DNA of 64,000 nt from Candidimonas sp. SYP-B2681 (GTDB taxonomy: Bacteria; Pseudomonadota; Gammaproteobacteria; Burkholderiales; Burkholderiaceae_B), in the NCBI RefSeq assembly GCF_003971065.1, contig NZ_RYDV01000006.1, forward strand, positions 279,628 through 343,627. The letters are read 5' to 3'. The first letter of the stretch is position 1, and the number at the start of each line of letters is the position of its first letter. Below the pieces are notes generated by a model, which saw nothing but the letters and a program-made list of their open reading frames with translations, made no database searches and was not told the DNA's origin. Positions 35,027 through 43,076 of this stretch are shown here, in pieces. The position numbers and the translations under genes were made by a program.

Positions 35027-35099
35027 TTCCCGACCCCACGTTCTATTCCTACTTCAGACTGGTTGGCAAAGCTACCAAGGTCGCCCTCGGTTACAGTCC

Positions 35100-35148
35100 T
35101 TGACAAACCACCATATAAAATCGATTATTAGCACAATAATCGATTTTA
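35100..35148 (+). promoter_or_regulatory. Promoter overlapped by a perfect 14-bp palindrome
   Basis: TTGACA (35100-35105), 17-bp spacer, GATTAT (35123-35128). The palindrome TAAAATCGATTATT (35116-35129) / AATAATCGATTTTA (35135-35148) with a 5-bp centre covers spacer and -10. This layout is that of repression by steric block, most likely by the adjacent GntR protein. Confidence 0.65.
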
Positions 35149-35239
35149 CCACTTTGGCGCACCAGTAATCCAAAACAACATCGCGCCAAAGACTTCGGCG
35201 TACGGCCGAACGCCCTACAAGGGAAGAGGGGAGAACTAA

Positions 35240-36295
35240 ATGAGAGCAGCAATCATCGGCGCCGGGTCACTGGGCACCATCATCGGCGCACTGATGACCC
35301 ACGGCGGCCGCCAGGTCGACCTCGTCGACACCAACGAAGAACACGTCACGGCGATGAACCGAGTGGGTGCGCGGATCACCGGGGAGATGGATCTCCTCGT
35401 CCCTGTGCACGCGCTGACGCCCAGCGAAATGTGCGGGCAATACGACCTGGTCTTTCTGCTGAACAAGCAGACTGCCAACGACACTGTGCTGCCGCAGCTG
35501 CTGCCCTTCCTGCATGACGACAGCATCGTCTGCACCCTGCAGAATGGCATTCCCGAGCCACGGGTCGCCTCGTACGTTTCTGCGAACCGGACCATCGGTG
35601 GCGCGGTCGGCTTCGGCGCGACCTGGTTGGGGCCTGGGGTCTCACAACTAACCACCCGTGAAGAAGCCGTCAGGAAGTTTGCCTTCGAGATCGGTGAGAT
35701 CGATGGCGTGATACGGCCGCGTCTGGCCCTGGTGCAAGCCTACCTTTCTTGCGTGGGCACCACAGAGATTCTGCCCGACCTGATGGGAATACGCTGGTCG
35801 AAAGTGCTGATGAACGCCACGTTCAGCGGCATGTCCGCCGCCCTCGGCTGCACATTCGGAGACGTGATGGACGACTCGCGCGCCCTTCGCTGCATCGCGT
35901 TCCTGGCCGACGAGACAGTGCGTGCCGCGCAGGCTGCAGGACACCGCATGGCGCCGATGCAAGGAGAAAACTTCGAGCAGTTCCTCCTGGCATCGGCGGC
36001 CGAGGTGGACGCCAAGACTCCACTGATCGAACGGATCTGGAACCAGCATCGAAAATTGCGCGCCAGCATGCTCCAGGATCTGGAGAAAGGCCGGGATACC
36101 GAGATCAACTTCATCAACGGCGTCGTGAGCAATACGGGCCGGCAGTTCGGCATACCTACCCCCTTCAACGACCGCGTCATCGAGCTGGTGGTCGAGGCGC
36201 AGAGCCGGCGTCAAGTTCCCACATTCTCAAACATCACCCGTTTCGACGATCTACTCGCCTCCCACTCCGGTCAAGCGCAACACACCCAGGAATAA
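35240..36295 (+). CDS. Ketopantoate reductase (ApbA/PanE)-family oxidoreductase
   Basis: 351 aa, longer than PanE (about 300). NADP motif AAIIGAGSLGTIIGALM, the TLQNGIPEP loop near residue 96, and the conserved Lys in RWSKVLMNATFSG near 186; Glu/Asn of the C-terminal domain in DTEINFINGVV. The catalytic elements are complete. Because the next gene is a beta-keto acid cleavage enzyme only 3 bp on, it is probably a dehydrogenase that turns a beta-hydroxy acid into the keto acid used by that enzyme, not a pantothenate enzyme. Ribosome site GGGAGAAC before ATG 35240. Confidence 0.87.
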   Translation: MRAAIIGAGSLGTIIGALMTHGGRQVDLVDTNEEHVTAMNRVGARITGEMDLLVPVHALTPSEMCGQYDLVFLLNKQTANDTVLPQLLPFLHDDSIVCTLQNGIPEPRVASYVSANRTIGGAVGFGATWLGPGVSQLTTREEAVRKFAFEIGEIDGVIRPRLALVQAYLSCVGTTEILPDLMGIRWSKVLMNATFSGMSAALGCTFGDVMDDSRALRCIAFLADETVRAAQAAGHRMAPMQGENFEQFLLASAAEVDAKTPLIERIWNQHRKLRASMLQDLEKGRDTEINFINGVVSNTGRQFGIPTPFNDRVIELVVEAQSRRQVPTFSNITRFDDLLASHSGQAQHTQE

Positions 36296-36298
36296 GCA

Positions 36299-37243
36299 AT
36301 GGCTGCAAACTCATCATCCAAAGTCATCATCACCTGCGCCGTTACCGGCGCCGTCCACACGCCTTCGATGTCCGATCATCTCCCGTTGACTCCGGATCAA
36401 ATCGTCCAGAACGCCGTGGACGCAGCCAATGCCGGCGCGGCCATCGTGCACTTGCATGCGCGGGATCCAAACGATGGGCGCCCCACGGCCGACCCTGCCA
36501 TATTCGACATAATCGTGCCGCGTATCCGCGAACAGACGGATGCGGTGCTCAACATCACGAGCGGCGGCAGCACGCGCATGACTCTGGAAGAAAGGCTCGC
36601 CTATCCGCTTAAGCTCAAGCCCGAGATGTGCTCGCTCAACATGGGCTCGATGAATTTCTCGATCCATCCGGCGGCCCAAAAAATCAAAGAATGGAAGCAC
36701 TCCTGGGAGAAGCCTTATATCGAAGGAATGGAAGACCTCATATTCCGCAATACCTTCAAGGACATAAAACACATCCTGAAAGTCCTTGGCGAAGATTGTG
36801 GAACCCGCTTCGAGTTCGAATGTTACGACCTCGGGCATCTCTACAACCTGGCGCACTTTGTCGACGCCGGGCTGATCAAGGGGCCCCTGTTCATTCAGAT
36901 GATCTTCGGCATTCTTGGCGGAATGGGCGCCGATCCCGAAAATCTGACATTGATGCGCACCACCGCCGACCGTCTCTTCGGGCGCGCGAACTATCAATTC
37001 TCGGTTCTTGGCGCAGGGCGCCACCAGATGCCCCTGGTCACAATGGGCGCGATCATGGGCGGCCACGTGCGTGTCGGCCTTGAAGACAGCCTCTACCTAG
37101 AGTCAGGCAAGCTTGCCACCTCATGTGCCGAGCAAGTTCAAAAGATTAAGCGCATCCTCGATGAACTCTCACTGACGACGGCGACACCCGATGAAGCGCG
37201 CATGCTGCTCGACCTGAAAGGAAGCGCCCACATCACACTCTAA
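36299..37243 (+). CDS. Beta-keto acid cleavage enzyme (BKACE, formerly DUF849)
   Basis: 314 aa. Zn-binding HLHARD near residue 47 and the Glu-bearing RVGLEDSLYL near 253 are present, and the fold is a TIM barrel. BKACE enzymes transfer the acyl part of a beta-keto acid to acetyl-CoA, releasing acetoacetate and a new acyl-CoA; known members act on 3-keto-5-aminohexanoate, dehydrocarnitine, beta-ketoadipate and others. The pocket-lining residues (EFECYDLGHLYNL, IMGGHVRVG) are visible but I cannot name the subgroup. It starts 3 bp after the reductase gene and precedes LivHMGFK, so the substrate is imported. Confidence 0.9.
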   Translation: MAANSSSKVIITCAVTGAVHTPSMSDHLPLTPDQIVQNAVDAANAGAAIVHLHARDPNDGRPTADPAIFDIIVPRIREQTDAVLNITSGGSTRMTLEERLAYPLKLKPEMCSLNMGSMNFSIHPAAQKIKEWKHSWEKPYIEGMEDLIFRNTFKDIKHILKVLGEDCGTRFEFECYDLGHLYNLAHFVDAGLIKGPLFIQMIFGILGGMGADPENLTLMRTTADRLFGRANYQFSVLGAGRHQMPLVTMGAIMGGHVRVGLEDSLYLESGKLATSCAEQVQKIKRILDELSLTTATPDEARMLLDLKGSAHITL

Positions 37244-37248
37244 GTCGT

Positions 37249-37280
37249 CCAAAGCGGGGGCGCACGCGCCCCCGCTTTGG
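37249..37280. terminator. Strong GC-rich hairpin between BKACE and livH
   Basis: CCAAAGCGGGGGCG (37249-37262), loop CACG, CGCCCCCGCTTTGG (37267-37280): a perfect 14-bp stem starting 5 bp after the BKACE stop. No T-tract follows, so it may reduce readthrough or protect the upstream mRNA and set different levels for enzymes and transporter. Confidence 0.6.
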
Positions 37281-37354
37281 CGATCGCATTCAACTGAAGA
37301 TCACGAATCAACGACAGTAAAGACAATATGAATAATGATGTGTTGGAGACATGA

Positions 37355-38302
37355 ATGGAGTTCTTCCTAATCTCTCTTTTGAATAGCTTGAGCTATGGAC
37401 TGCTTCTGTTCATGCTCTCTTCGGGGCTGACGCTAATTTTCAGCATGATGGGCGTGCTGAACTTCGCCCATGCCAGCTTTTATATGATGGGCGCCTACTT
37501 TGCCTACACCATCAGCGGCATGGCCGGATACTGGGCTGCCTTCATTCTCGCACCCTTGCTGGTAGGGATCGCGGGTATCGTCGTAGAGCGTTATGGCTTG
37601 CGTGCTGTGCATAAGCACGGCCATGTGGCCGAGCTGCTATACACCTTCGGCCTGTCGTATCTCATACTCGAAGGGGTACAGCTGATATGGGGGCGCTCCG
37701 CAGTTCCCTACGGAATTCCTGAGATCCTGCAAGGCCCCCTGTTTACCATCTACACCACTACATTCCCCAAGTACCAGGCGTTCATGATGCTGATTGCAGT
37801 ACTGACGCTGCTGGCTTTGTATCTCGTTCTTACCCGCACCCGAATCGGCTTGATCATACAAGCCTCGCTTACCCATCCAGAGATGGTCGAATCACTGGGG
37901 CATAACGTGCCGCGGGTGTTCATGCTCGTCTTCGGCGGTGGTTGCGCACTGGCCGGGCTGGCGGGCGTGATCGGCGGCAATTCCCTTGTCACCGAACCGG
38001 GTATGGCTGAAACCTTGGGCACCATCATCTTTGTCGTGGTGGTGGCCGGCGGCATGGGCTCGCTGATGGGCGCACTTCTGGCATCACTGCTCATCGGCGT
38101 AATCCAAACTTTTTCCATTGCCATCGACATATCGCCACTCGACGTGCTGTCAGCCGCCGGCCTGAACGTCGGCCCTGATGCATTCGGGCATTCGGTGTTG
38201 GCGGTCAGCTTATCGGATGTGGCGCCCATGCTGCCGTATGCGCTCCTAGTGCTGATTTTGATATTCCGTCCGCGTGGGCTGCTGGGTAAACGAGAGAACT
38301 GA
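37355..38302 (+). CDS. livH: Branched-chain amino acid-type ABC transporter permease LivH
   Basis: 315 aa; ATG 37355 after TTGGAGACATGA. About eight hydrophobic segments (SLSYGLLLFMLSSGLTLIFSMMG at the start) and the LivH landmark VRGIRA-type region replaced by SLGHNVPRVFMLVFGGG. One of two inner-membrane channel subunits of a HAAT importer. The HAAT family also carries urea, amides and aromatic acids; the catabolic neighbours suggest a beta-hydroxy or beta-amino acid. Next gene after 3 bp. Confidence 0.9.
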   Translation: MEFFLISLLNSLSYGLLLFMLSSGLTLIFSMMGVLNFAHASFYMMGAYFAYTISGMAGYWAAFILAPLLVGIAGIVVERYGLRAVHKHGHVAELLYTFGLSYLILEGVQLIWGRSAVPYGIPEILQGPLFTIYTTTFPKYQAFMMLIAVLTLLALYLVLTRTRIGLIIQASLTHPEMVESLGHNVPRVFMLVFGGGCALAGLAGVIGGNSLVTEPGMAETLGTIIFVVVVAGGMGSLMGALLASLLIGVIQTFSIAIDISPLDVLSAAGLNVGPDAFGHSVLAVSLSDVAPMLPYALLVLILIFRPRGLLGKREN

Positions 38303-38305
38303 TTC

Positions 38306-39589
38306 ATGACCACACACTCATTGATTACCAGCAGGTCTGACGGGTTGACTACGAATCGCATGCTACTGATGTGGCTAGGCTTTGCGGCTGTGCTGCTGTT
38401 TGCACCTCATGTGTTTACGTCCTCGCTGGCTCATTCTCATCTTACACAGATGGGTACGGGTATCGTTCTGGCTTTGTCGTACAACATACTGCTTGGTCAA
38501 AGCGGCATGCTTTCCTTCGGCCATGCCGCATTTTCCGGCTTGGGCGCCTTCATGTCGGTTCATGCAATGAATCTGGCGGGAGGAGGCGTATTCTGGCTGC
38601 CCCTGCCATTGATTCCTATTGTCGGCGCACTGACCGGCCTGGCCTTCGCGGCATTGATAGGCTATGTCATTACACGAATCTCGGGTGTCGCCTTTGCGAT
38701 GATTACCTTGGGAATCGGGCAAATGGCTTATGCGAGTTCCCTAATGTTTCCCGGATTCTTCGGCGGAGAGGGCGGCGTTTCTTCCAATAGGGTGTACGGC
38801 GAGCCTCTTCTCGGCTGGACTTTCGGCCCTCAGATACAGGTCTACTACCTTGTAGCGTTCTGGCTGCTCATCTGCGCGATGGCAATCTTCTATCTGACCA
38901 GGACACCCCTTGGCCGTCTGTTGAACGGTGTGCGCGACAACGAGGAACGCATCCCATTCATCGGATTCAATCCTCACATGCTTCGATACATGGCACTCAT
39001 GGCCGCGGGCTTCTTCGCGGGCATTGGCGGATCACTGATGGCCATCAATTTCGAAATTGCAACGGATGAGGTGTTGAGCCTGCACGAATCCGGAGCCGTG
39101 TTGCTGTTCACCTTCATCGGGGGCACGACAAGCTTCTTCGGCCCGATGCTTGGCGCAGTGATCGGGGTGCTCCTAACCAAACTCCTGCCCGATTACACAG
39201 CCGGCTGGCAGATGTACCTGGGCATCGTTTTTATACTCGTGGTGGTCTATGCGCCCGGAGGCATCGGCAGTTTGTTGAGGCCCGGTGTGGATATGGTCAG
39301 GAAAACATTCCTTCACAGGCGATATGCACAGTTCTTCCGGCTTCTACTGAGCGTCACGGCGTTGGTAGTGAGTTCCATCCTTCTCATCGAACTGCTGTAT
39401 CACCGGGCCACCGGAGCCTCGAATCCCCTGTCGCTTTGGGGCCTCAGTCTGGATCACCAAGGGTTCATCGTATGGGCAATTGCGATGGCCATCCTCCTTG
39501 CCGGCCTGTTGACCATCAAGCCCTCAGGGCGCGCGCTGCTCGGGCAGCTCGCGGAAGATACCGCGCAGCTTGAAGGAGAAGCGCCATGA
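38306..39589 (+). CDS. livM: Branched-chain amino acid-type ABC transporter permease LivM
   Basis: 427 aa, longer than usual LivM (about 320-360). The core (LALSYNILLGQSGMLSFGHAAFSGLGAF; GVRDNEERIPFIGFNP) is normal. The extra length is a C-terminal tail of two further hydrophobic segments (about 340-415: LLLSVTALVVSSILLIELLYH and IVWAIAMAILLAGLL). It overlaps livG by 4 bp (ATGA). Confidence 0.9.
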   Translation: MTTHSLITSRSDGLTTNRMLLMWLGFAAVLLFAPHVFTSSLAHSHLTQMGTGIVLALSYNILLGQSGMLSFGHAAFSGLGAFMSVHAMNLAGGGVFWLPLPLIPIVGALTGLAFAALIGYVITRISGVAFAMITLGIGQMAYASSLMFPGFFGGEGGVSSNRVYGEPLLGWTFGPQIQVYYLVAFWLLICAMAIFYLTRTPLGRLLNGVRDNEERIPFIGFNPHMLRYMALMAAGFFAGIGGSLMAINFEIATDEVLSLHESGAVLLFTFIGGTTSFFGPMLGAVIGVLLTKLLPDYTAGWQMYLGIVFILVVVYAPGGIGSLLRPGVDMVRKTFLHRRYAQFFRLLLSVTALVVSSILLIELLYHRATGASNPLSLWGLSLDHQGFIVWAIAMAILLAGLLTIKPSGRALLGQLAEDTAQLEGEAP

Positions 39590-40368
39590 CGCAGCATATT
39601 CTTGAGCTGAAGGATGTAAAGAAGCAGTTCGGCAAAACTGAAATCATCAGAGGGCTGAATCTCCAGGTAAGAAAAGGCGAAAGGCTGGCAGTCATCGGAC
39701 CGAATGGTGCGGGAAAGTCGACCTTGTTCCATCTTATCTCCGGACGGCTGTCCGTCAGCTCCGGCGAAATAAGGTTCGATGGTGATCGAATCAATGAGTG
39801 CAACGCGCAGCAAATTTACCAGCGCGGGTTGAGTCGCAGTTTCCAGATCACAAATCTGTTCAGTCGCCAGACCGTCTATGAAAACATCCTGTCGGCAACG
39901 ATGTGGGCTAAAGGTTATCGATATACCTTCTGGAAGCGCATCAGCCAACTCAAGCCTCTGCACGATCGAGCACAGGAAGTGCTCGAACTGATCGGACTGG
40001 CCTCGCGTCGCAATGTTTCCGTGAACCTGCTTACCTACGCCGAGCAACGCGCACTTGAAATCGGGATAGCCGTGGCGGGCGGGGGTCATACCATTCTGCT
40101 CGACGAACCCACCGCTGGCATGAGCCGCGGTGAAAGCGATGCCGCGATTGAGTTGATCAAAACCGTCAGTGCAAACAAGACGCTTTTGATCGTCGAGCAT
40201 GACATGGGGGTGGTGTTCGGCTTGGCCGATCGCGTGGCCGTCGTGGTTTATGGCCAGGTCATCGCGTGCGACACACCCGAGAACATTCGCGCCAATGCCG
40301 AGGTTCAAGAGGCTTATTTGGGTGTCAAAAAAAATCAGAAGAAAGGGGCGATGGATGGCATTGCTTGA
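39586..40368 (+). CDS. livG: HAAT-type ABC transporter ATPase LivG
   Basis: 260 aa. Walker A GPNGAGKST, the LivG Q-loop segment GLSRSFQITNLFSRQTVYEN, and Walker B HTILLDEPTAGMS; the signature region is shifted to NLLTYAEQRALEIGIAVA as in LivG. Powers the LivHM channel together with LivF. Overlaps livM by 4 bp and livF by 14 bp. Confidence 0.93.
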   Translation: MTQHILELKDVKKQFGKTEIIRGLNLQVRKGERLAVIGPNGAGKSTLFHLISGRLSVSSGEIRFDGDRINECNAQQIYQRGLSRSFQITNLFSRQTVYENILSATMWAKGYRYTFWKRISQLKPLHDRAQEVLELIGLASRRNVSVNLLTYAEQRALEIGIAVAGGGHTILLDEPTAGMSRGESDAAIELIKTVSANKTLLIVEHDMGVVFGLADRVAVVVYGQVIACDTPENIRANAEVQEAYLGVKKNQKKGAMDGIA

Positions 40369-41053
40369 AATCTCCGGGCTTCATGCCTACTACGGAAAAA
40401 GTCATGTACTGCAAGGCGTCGATCTGCGTATCGACCCCGGTGAAATCGTCAGCCTGCTGGGGCGTAACGGCGTGGGCAGATCAACGACGGTGAAAGCGGT
40501 CATGGGCCTGGTTCGTTCGACGGGATCAGTCATGTTCGATAGCAAAGAACTGAACGGCATGAGAACCCATGAAATCGTGCATCAAGGCCTGGGCTATGTG
40601 CCCGAAAGCCGAGACGTATTTCCGTCGCTGACGGTGGAACAGAACCTGTTGCTGGGGCAGCAGCGCGGAAAGCGTTCCCGGTGGTCCATGGATGACATGT
40701 ATGAAATGTTTCCACGCTTGAAGGAACGCCGGCATACCGCTGCCGGGGTAATGTCGGGTGGAGAGCAGCAAATGCTGACTTTATGTCGTTCACTGATCGG
40801 CGATCCCAGGCTCATCATGATCGATGAACCTACCGAAGGGTTGGCACCGCAAATCGTCGAGCAGGTGGCCAGGTACCTCGACATCCTTCGCGAGCGCGGC
40901 GTCGCTGTTCTGCTGGTCGAGCAGAAGCTGGCCATCGCGCTCGATATATCTCAGCGGCTTTATGTCATGGGCCACGGAACCATTGTTTTTGAAGGAGCAC
41001 CAGCCGATCTGCGCGACGCGCATCAGGTGCGTAAGGACTGGCTGGAAGTTTAA
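40355..41053 (+). CDS. livF: HAAT-type ABC transporter ATPase LivF, Arg in Walker A
   Basis: 232 aa from ATG 40355 (AAAGGGGCG upstream); it reads MALLEISGLHAYYGKSHVLQ. The signature VMSGGEQQMLTLCRSLI and Walker B LIMIDEPTEGLAP are normal. Walker A reads GRNGVGRSTT, so the Lys that holds ATP phosphates is Arg. Arg at this place is, to my memory, found in a number of proteobacterial LivF proteins, so the gene need not be dead; LivG keeps its Lys. Overlaps livG by 14 bp. Confidence 0.92.
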   Translation: MALLEISGLHAYYGKSHVLQGVDLRIDPGEIVSLLGRNGVGRSTTVKAVMGLVRSTGSVMFDSKELNGMRTHEIVHQGLGYVPESRDVFPSLTVEQNLLLGQQRGKRSRWSMDDMYEMFPRLKERRHTAAGVMSGGEQQMLTLCRSLIGDPRLIMIDEPTEGLAPQIVEQVARYLDILRERGVAVLLVEQKLAIALDISQRLYVMGHGTIVFEGAPADLRDAHQVRKDWLEV

Positions 41054-41089
41054 GGTGGATTTTTAATCAATACAAATACAGGAGACGCA

Positions 41090-42337
41090 ATGAAATACGC
41101 AACAAAGCTCAAACAGAGCGCATTGGCTTTAACGATTGGTCTAGCCACAGGCATGGCGCACGCCGATACCGTCAAGATTGCGCTGATTGACCCCTTGTCG
41201 GGATCATTCGCCGCTCTGGGCGAGAACCAGCTTCGCACCTGGCAATACTTTAGCGACCTGGCTAACAAAGAAAAGTGGGCGGGCAAGCATACCCTTGAAA
41301 TCGTCGGCTTCGACAACAAGGCTGGCGTGCAAGACAGTCTGAGCCAGCTCAAGCGCGCCATTGACCAAGGCTACCGTTACGTAGCCCAGGGCAACGGTTC
41401 GGGCGTGGCATTCGCCCTAGTCGATGCCATCAATAAACATAATGAACGCAATCCCGGGAAGGAAGTTCTGTACATCAACCACGGGGCCATCGATCCTGAA
41501 CTGACGAACGGCAAGTGCAGCTTCTGGCAATTCAGCGTCGACTCCAACGTCGATATGAAAATGCAGGCGCTCGTCAACCATCTGGCCAAGAACCAGAAAG
41601 TCAAGAAGGTCTACATCGTCGGGCAGAACTATGCGTTCGGACGTTCCGTCAGTAAGGCAGCCAAGGAGATGCTGGCCAAGAAGCGCCCCGACGTCCAGAT
41701 TGTAGGCGACGACCTGCACCCCATTGGCGAGGTCAAGGATTTCTCTCCTTACGTGGCGAAGATCATCGCGTCGGGTGCCGACACCATCATCACCGGGAAT
41801 TGGGGCTCTGATTTGGCTCTATTGATTCGTGCCGCACGCGCTTCAGGGTTGGGGGCCAACTTCTATACCTACTATGCCGTGCTGAAGGGTGCGCCCACCG
41901 CGATGGGGGAAAGCGGACTTGACCGCGTGAAGTACGTAGGCGTCGGCAACGTCAATAATGAAGGCTACAAGGGACGCGACCTTGTCGAGGGGTTCAAGAA
42001 GAAGTACAACGACGACTTGACCTGGATGCAGGCGTATCCCGCAGTGGAACTGCTTTCGAAGGCCATCAAGGAATCGGGCTCCACCGAACCCGTCGATGTG
42101 GCACGTGCCATGGAAGGCATGGAAGCCGACAGCTTGTCCGGGGGAAAAGCGAAGATGCGCGCCAACGATCATCAGCTGCAGCAGCCCCTGTACGTTGCAA
42201 CATGGTCAAAAACGAACGGCACCACGCTGCAAATTGATCAGGAAGGAACGGGGTTCGGCTGGCGTACGGACGAGGTCATTCCTGCTTCTGAAGCGGAATT
42301 GCCCACCACCTGCGCCATGAAGCGGCCCTCGCGTTGA
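41090..42337 (+). CDS. livK: HAAT-type periplasmic substrate-binding protein LivK-like
   Basis: 415 aa. ATG 41090 follows CAGGAGACGCA. Signal peptide MKYATKLKQSALALTIGLATGMAHA, then TVKIALIDPLSGSFAALGENQLR, the usual type I receptor fold to the end. Residues such as YINHGAIDPELTNGKCSFWQFSVD mark a subgroup different from classical leucine-binding proteins, in line with a non-standard ligand. Placed last in the operon, unlike many liv operons where it is first. Confidence 0.92.
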   Translation: MKYATKLKQSALALTIGLATGMAHADTVKIALIDPLSGSFAALGENQLRTWQYFSDLANKEKWAGKHTLEIVGFDNKAGVQDSLSQLKRAIDQGYRYVAQGNGSGVAFALVDAINKHNERNPGKEVLYINHGAIDPELTNGKCSFWQFSVDSNVDMKMQALVNHLAKNQKVKKVYIVGQNYAFGRSVSKAAKEMLAKKRPDVQIVGDDLHPIGEVKDFSPYVAKIIASGADTIITGNWGSDLALLIRAARASGLGANFYTYYAVLKGAPTAMGESGLDRVKYVGVGNVNNEGYKGRDLVEGFKKKYNDDLTWMQAYPAVELLSKAIKESGSTEPVDVARAMEGMEADSLSGGKAKMRANDHQLQQPLYVATWSKTNGTTLQIDQEGTGFGWRTDEVIPASEAELPTTCAMKRPSR

Positions 42338-42456
42338 TGGAGTAGCGCATCAGCACGCCCTGGGCGGGGGTACCGCCCGGGCACGCGGCACACGAGGATC
42401 GCGCGCGTCGCACCCCTGCATCAGCGTACGTATGCTGCATTTGATAAATCTTGCGC

Positions 42457-42480
42457 ATTGGAGCTCGATTGGAGCATAAG
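42457..42480 (+). repeat. Paired TGGAGC motif, right copy
   Basis: ATTGGAGCTCGATTGGAGCA resembles the element at 34251-34270. It runs into the perfect inverted repeat at 42468-42499. Confidence 0.4.
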
Positions 42481-42499
42481 GCGATCCTTATGCTCCAAT
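42468..42499. terminator. Perfect 14-bp inverted repeat after livK
   Basis: ATTGGAGCATAAGG (42468-42481), loop CGAT, CCTTATGCTCCAAT (42486-42499). It lies 131 bp after the livK stop and 57 bp from the tRNA-Pro 3' end. It has no T-tract on either side; it could act as terminator for livK or tRNA, or mark an old recombination site. Confidence 0.45.
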
Positions 42500-42555
42500 A
42501 CCCCGCAGTAGAAAACAAAACGCCGAGAATAGTCGGGACTTTACGTGGGAAATTA

Positions 42556-42632
42556 TGGTCGGGGCGACATGATTCGAACATGCGACTCCTGCGTCCCGAA
42601 CGCAGTACTCTACCAGGCTGAGCTACGCCCCG
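42556..42632 (-). tRNA. tRNA-Pro (anticodon CGG)
   Basis: 77 nt on the minus strand. Acceptor CGGGGCG/CGCCCCG, D-arm GCTC-AGCCTGGTA-GAGT, anticodon arm CTGCG-TTCGGGA-CGCAG (anticodon CGG, decodes CCG), variable loop 5 nt, T-arm GCATG-TTCGAAT-CATGT, discriminator A and an encoded CCA. All stems pair. It is the right boundary of the putative island; a decayed copy of its 3' half is at 21441-21484. Directly 5' of it is a relic of the ispB 3' end. Confidence 0.97.
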
Positions 42633-42640
42633 ATTTTCGT

Positions 42641-42828
42641 GAAGCTTGCCACCCGGGCGATTCTTGATGCTTTTTACCGAGCGACAACGGGATTTTTGAT
42701 GATCGCGATCCACCGCGAAAGAACAAAATTCTAGCAAAGATTTCTAGTGATTGGAATCTGGTTAAGCGGCCAACGCCGTACGGGCGACCTCTGTTCGGCG
42801 ATGGCCGCCCCAAGGATATAGTCCGGCG
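42641..42828 (-). pseudogene. Relic of the ispB 3' end
   Basis: About 185 bp align with 44091-44278 (end of ispB and its 3' flank) in the same orientation, at roughly 80% identity by eye, with small indels. The text LEFCSFAVDRDH is still readable, but the TAA stop has become CAA and upstream frames are broken. It suggests that ispB once ended here, next to tRNA-Pro, before 1.45 kb was inserted or duplicated. Confidence 0.8.
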
Positions 42829-43076
42829 AGTAAGCTACTTCCGTTCTTCCCCGGCGCGTTATGGAATCTGTCGCTTTTCGAGCCGCAAACTCAACGAAAT
42901 GCTGAATTTCGTTTCTTAACTTATCGCACAATGCGATTCTTCAAGCATCCGCACGTGCAATGTCGAATTTCGTAATACAACGATCACGTTTTGCCAGATA
43001 CTGATAATACTAATAACAAAAAAGCCCCCAAACAAATTTGCGATTGGTTCGAGTGACAAAAGGTAGGGAGGTCTTC

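Larger units (their letters stand above)
21441..42632. mobile_element. Putative old genomic island bounded by tRNA-Pro and its 3' fragment
   Basis: About 21.1 kb between the decayed repeat (21441) and the 3' end of tRNA-Pro (42556). The inserted DNA would lie downstream of the tRNA 3' end, which is the expected side. Cargo is purely catabolic and transport: opine-oxidase-like operon, amidase/Bug, KPR-BKACE-LivHMGFK and their regulators. No integrase or mobilisation gene remains, so it would be fixed in place. Alternatively the fragment came from a simple local duplication. Confidence 0.4.

Noticed and set aside
42556..42632. tRNA-Pro duplicate at 21441 as a second functional tRNA
   Set aside because: The copy lacks the 5' half and has a damaged T-loop, so it cannot fold into a tRNA.
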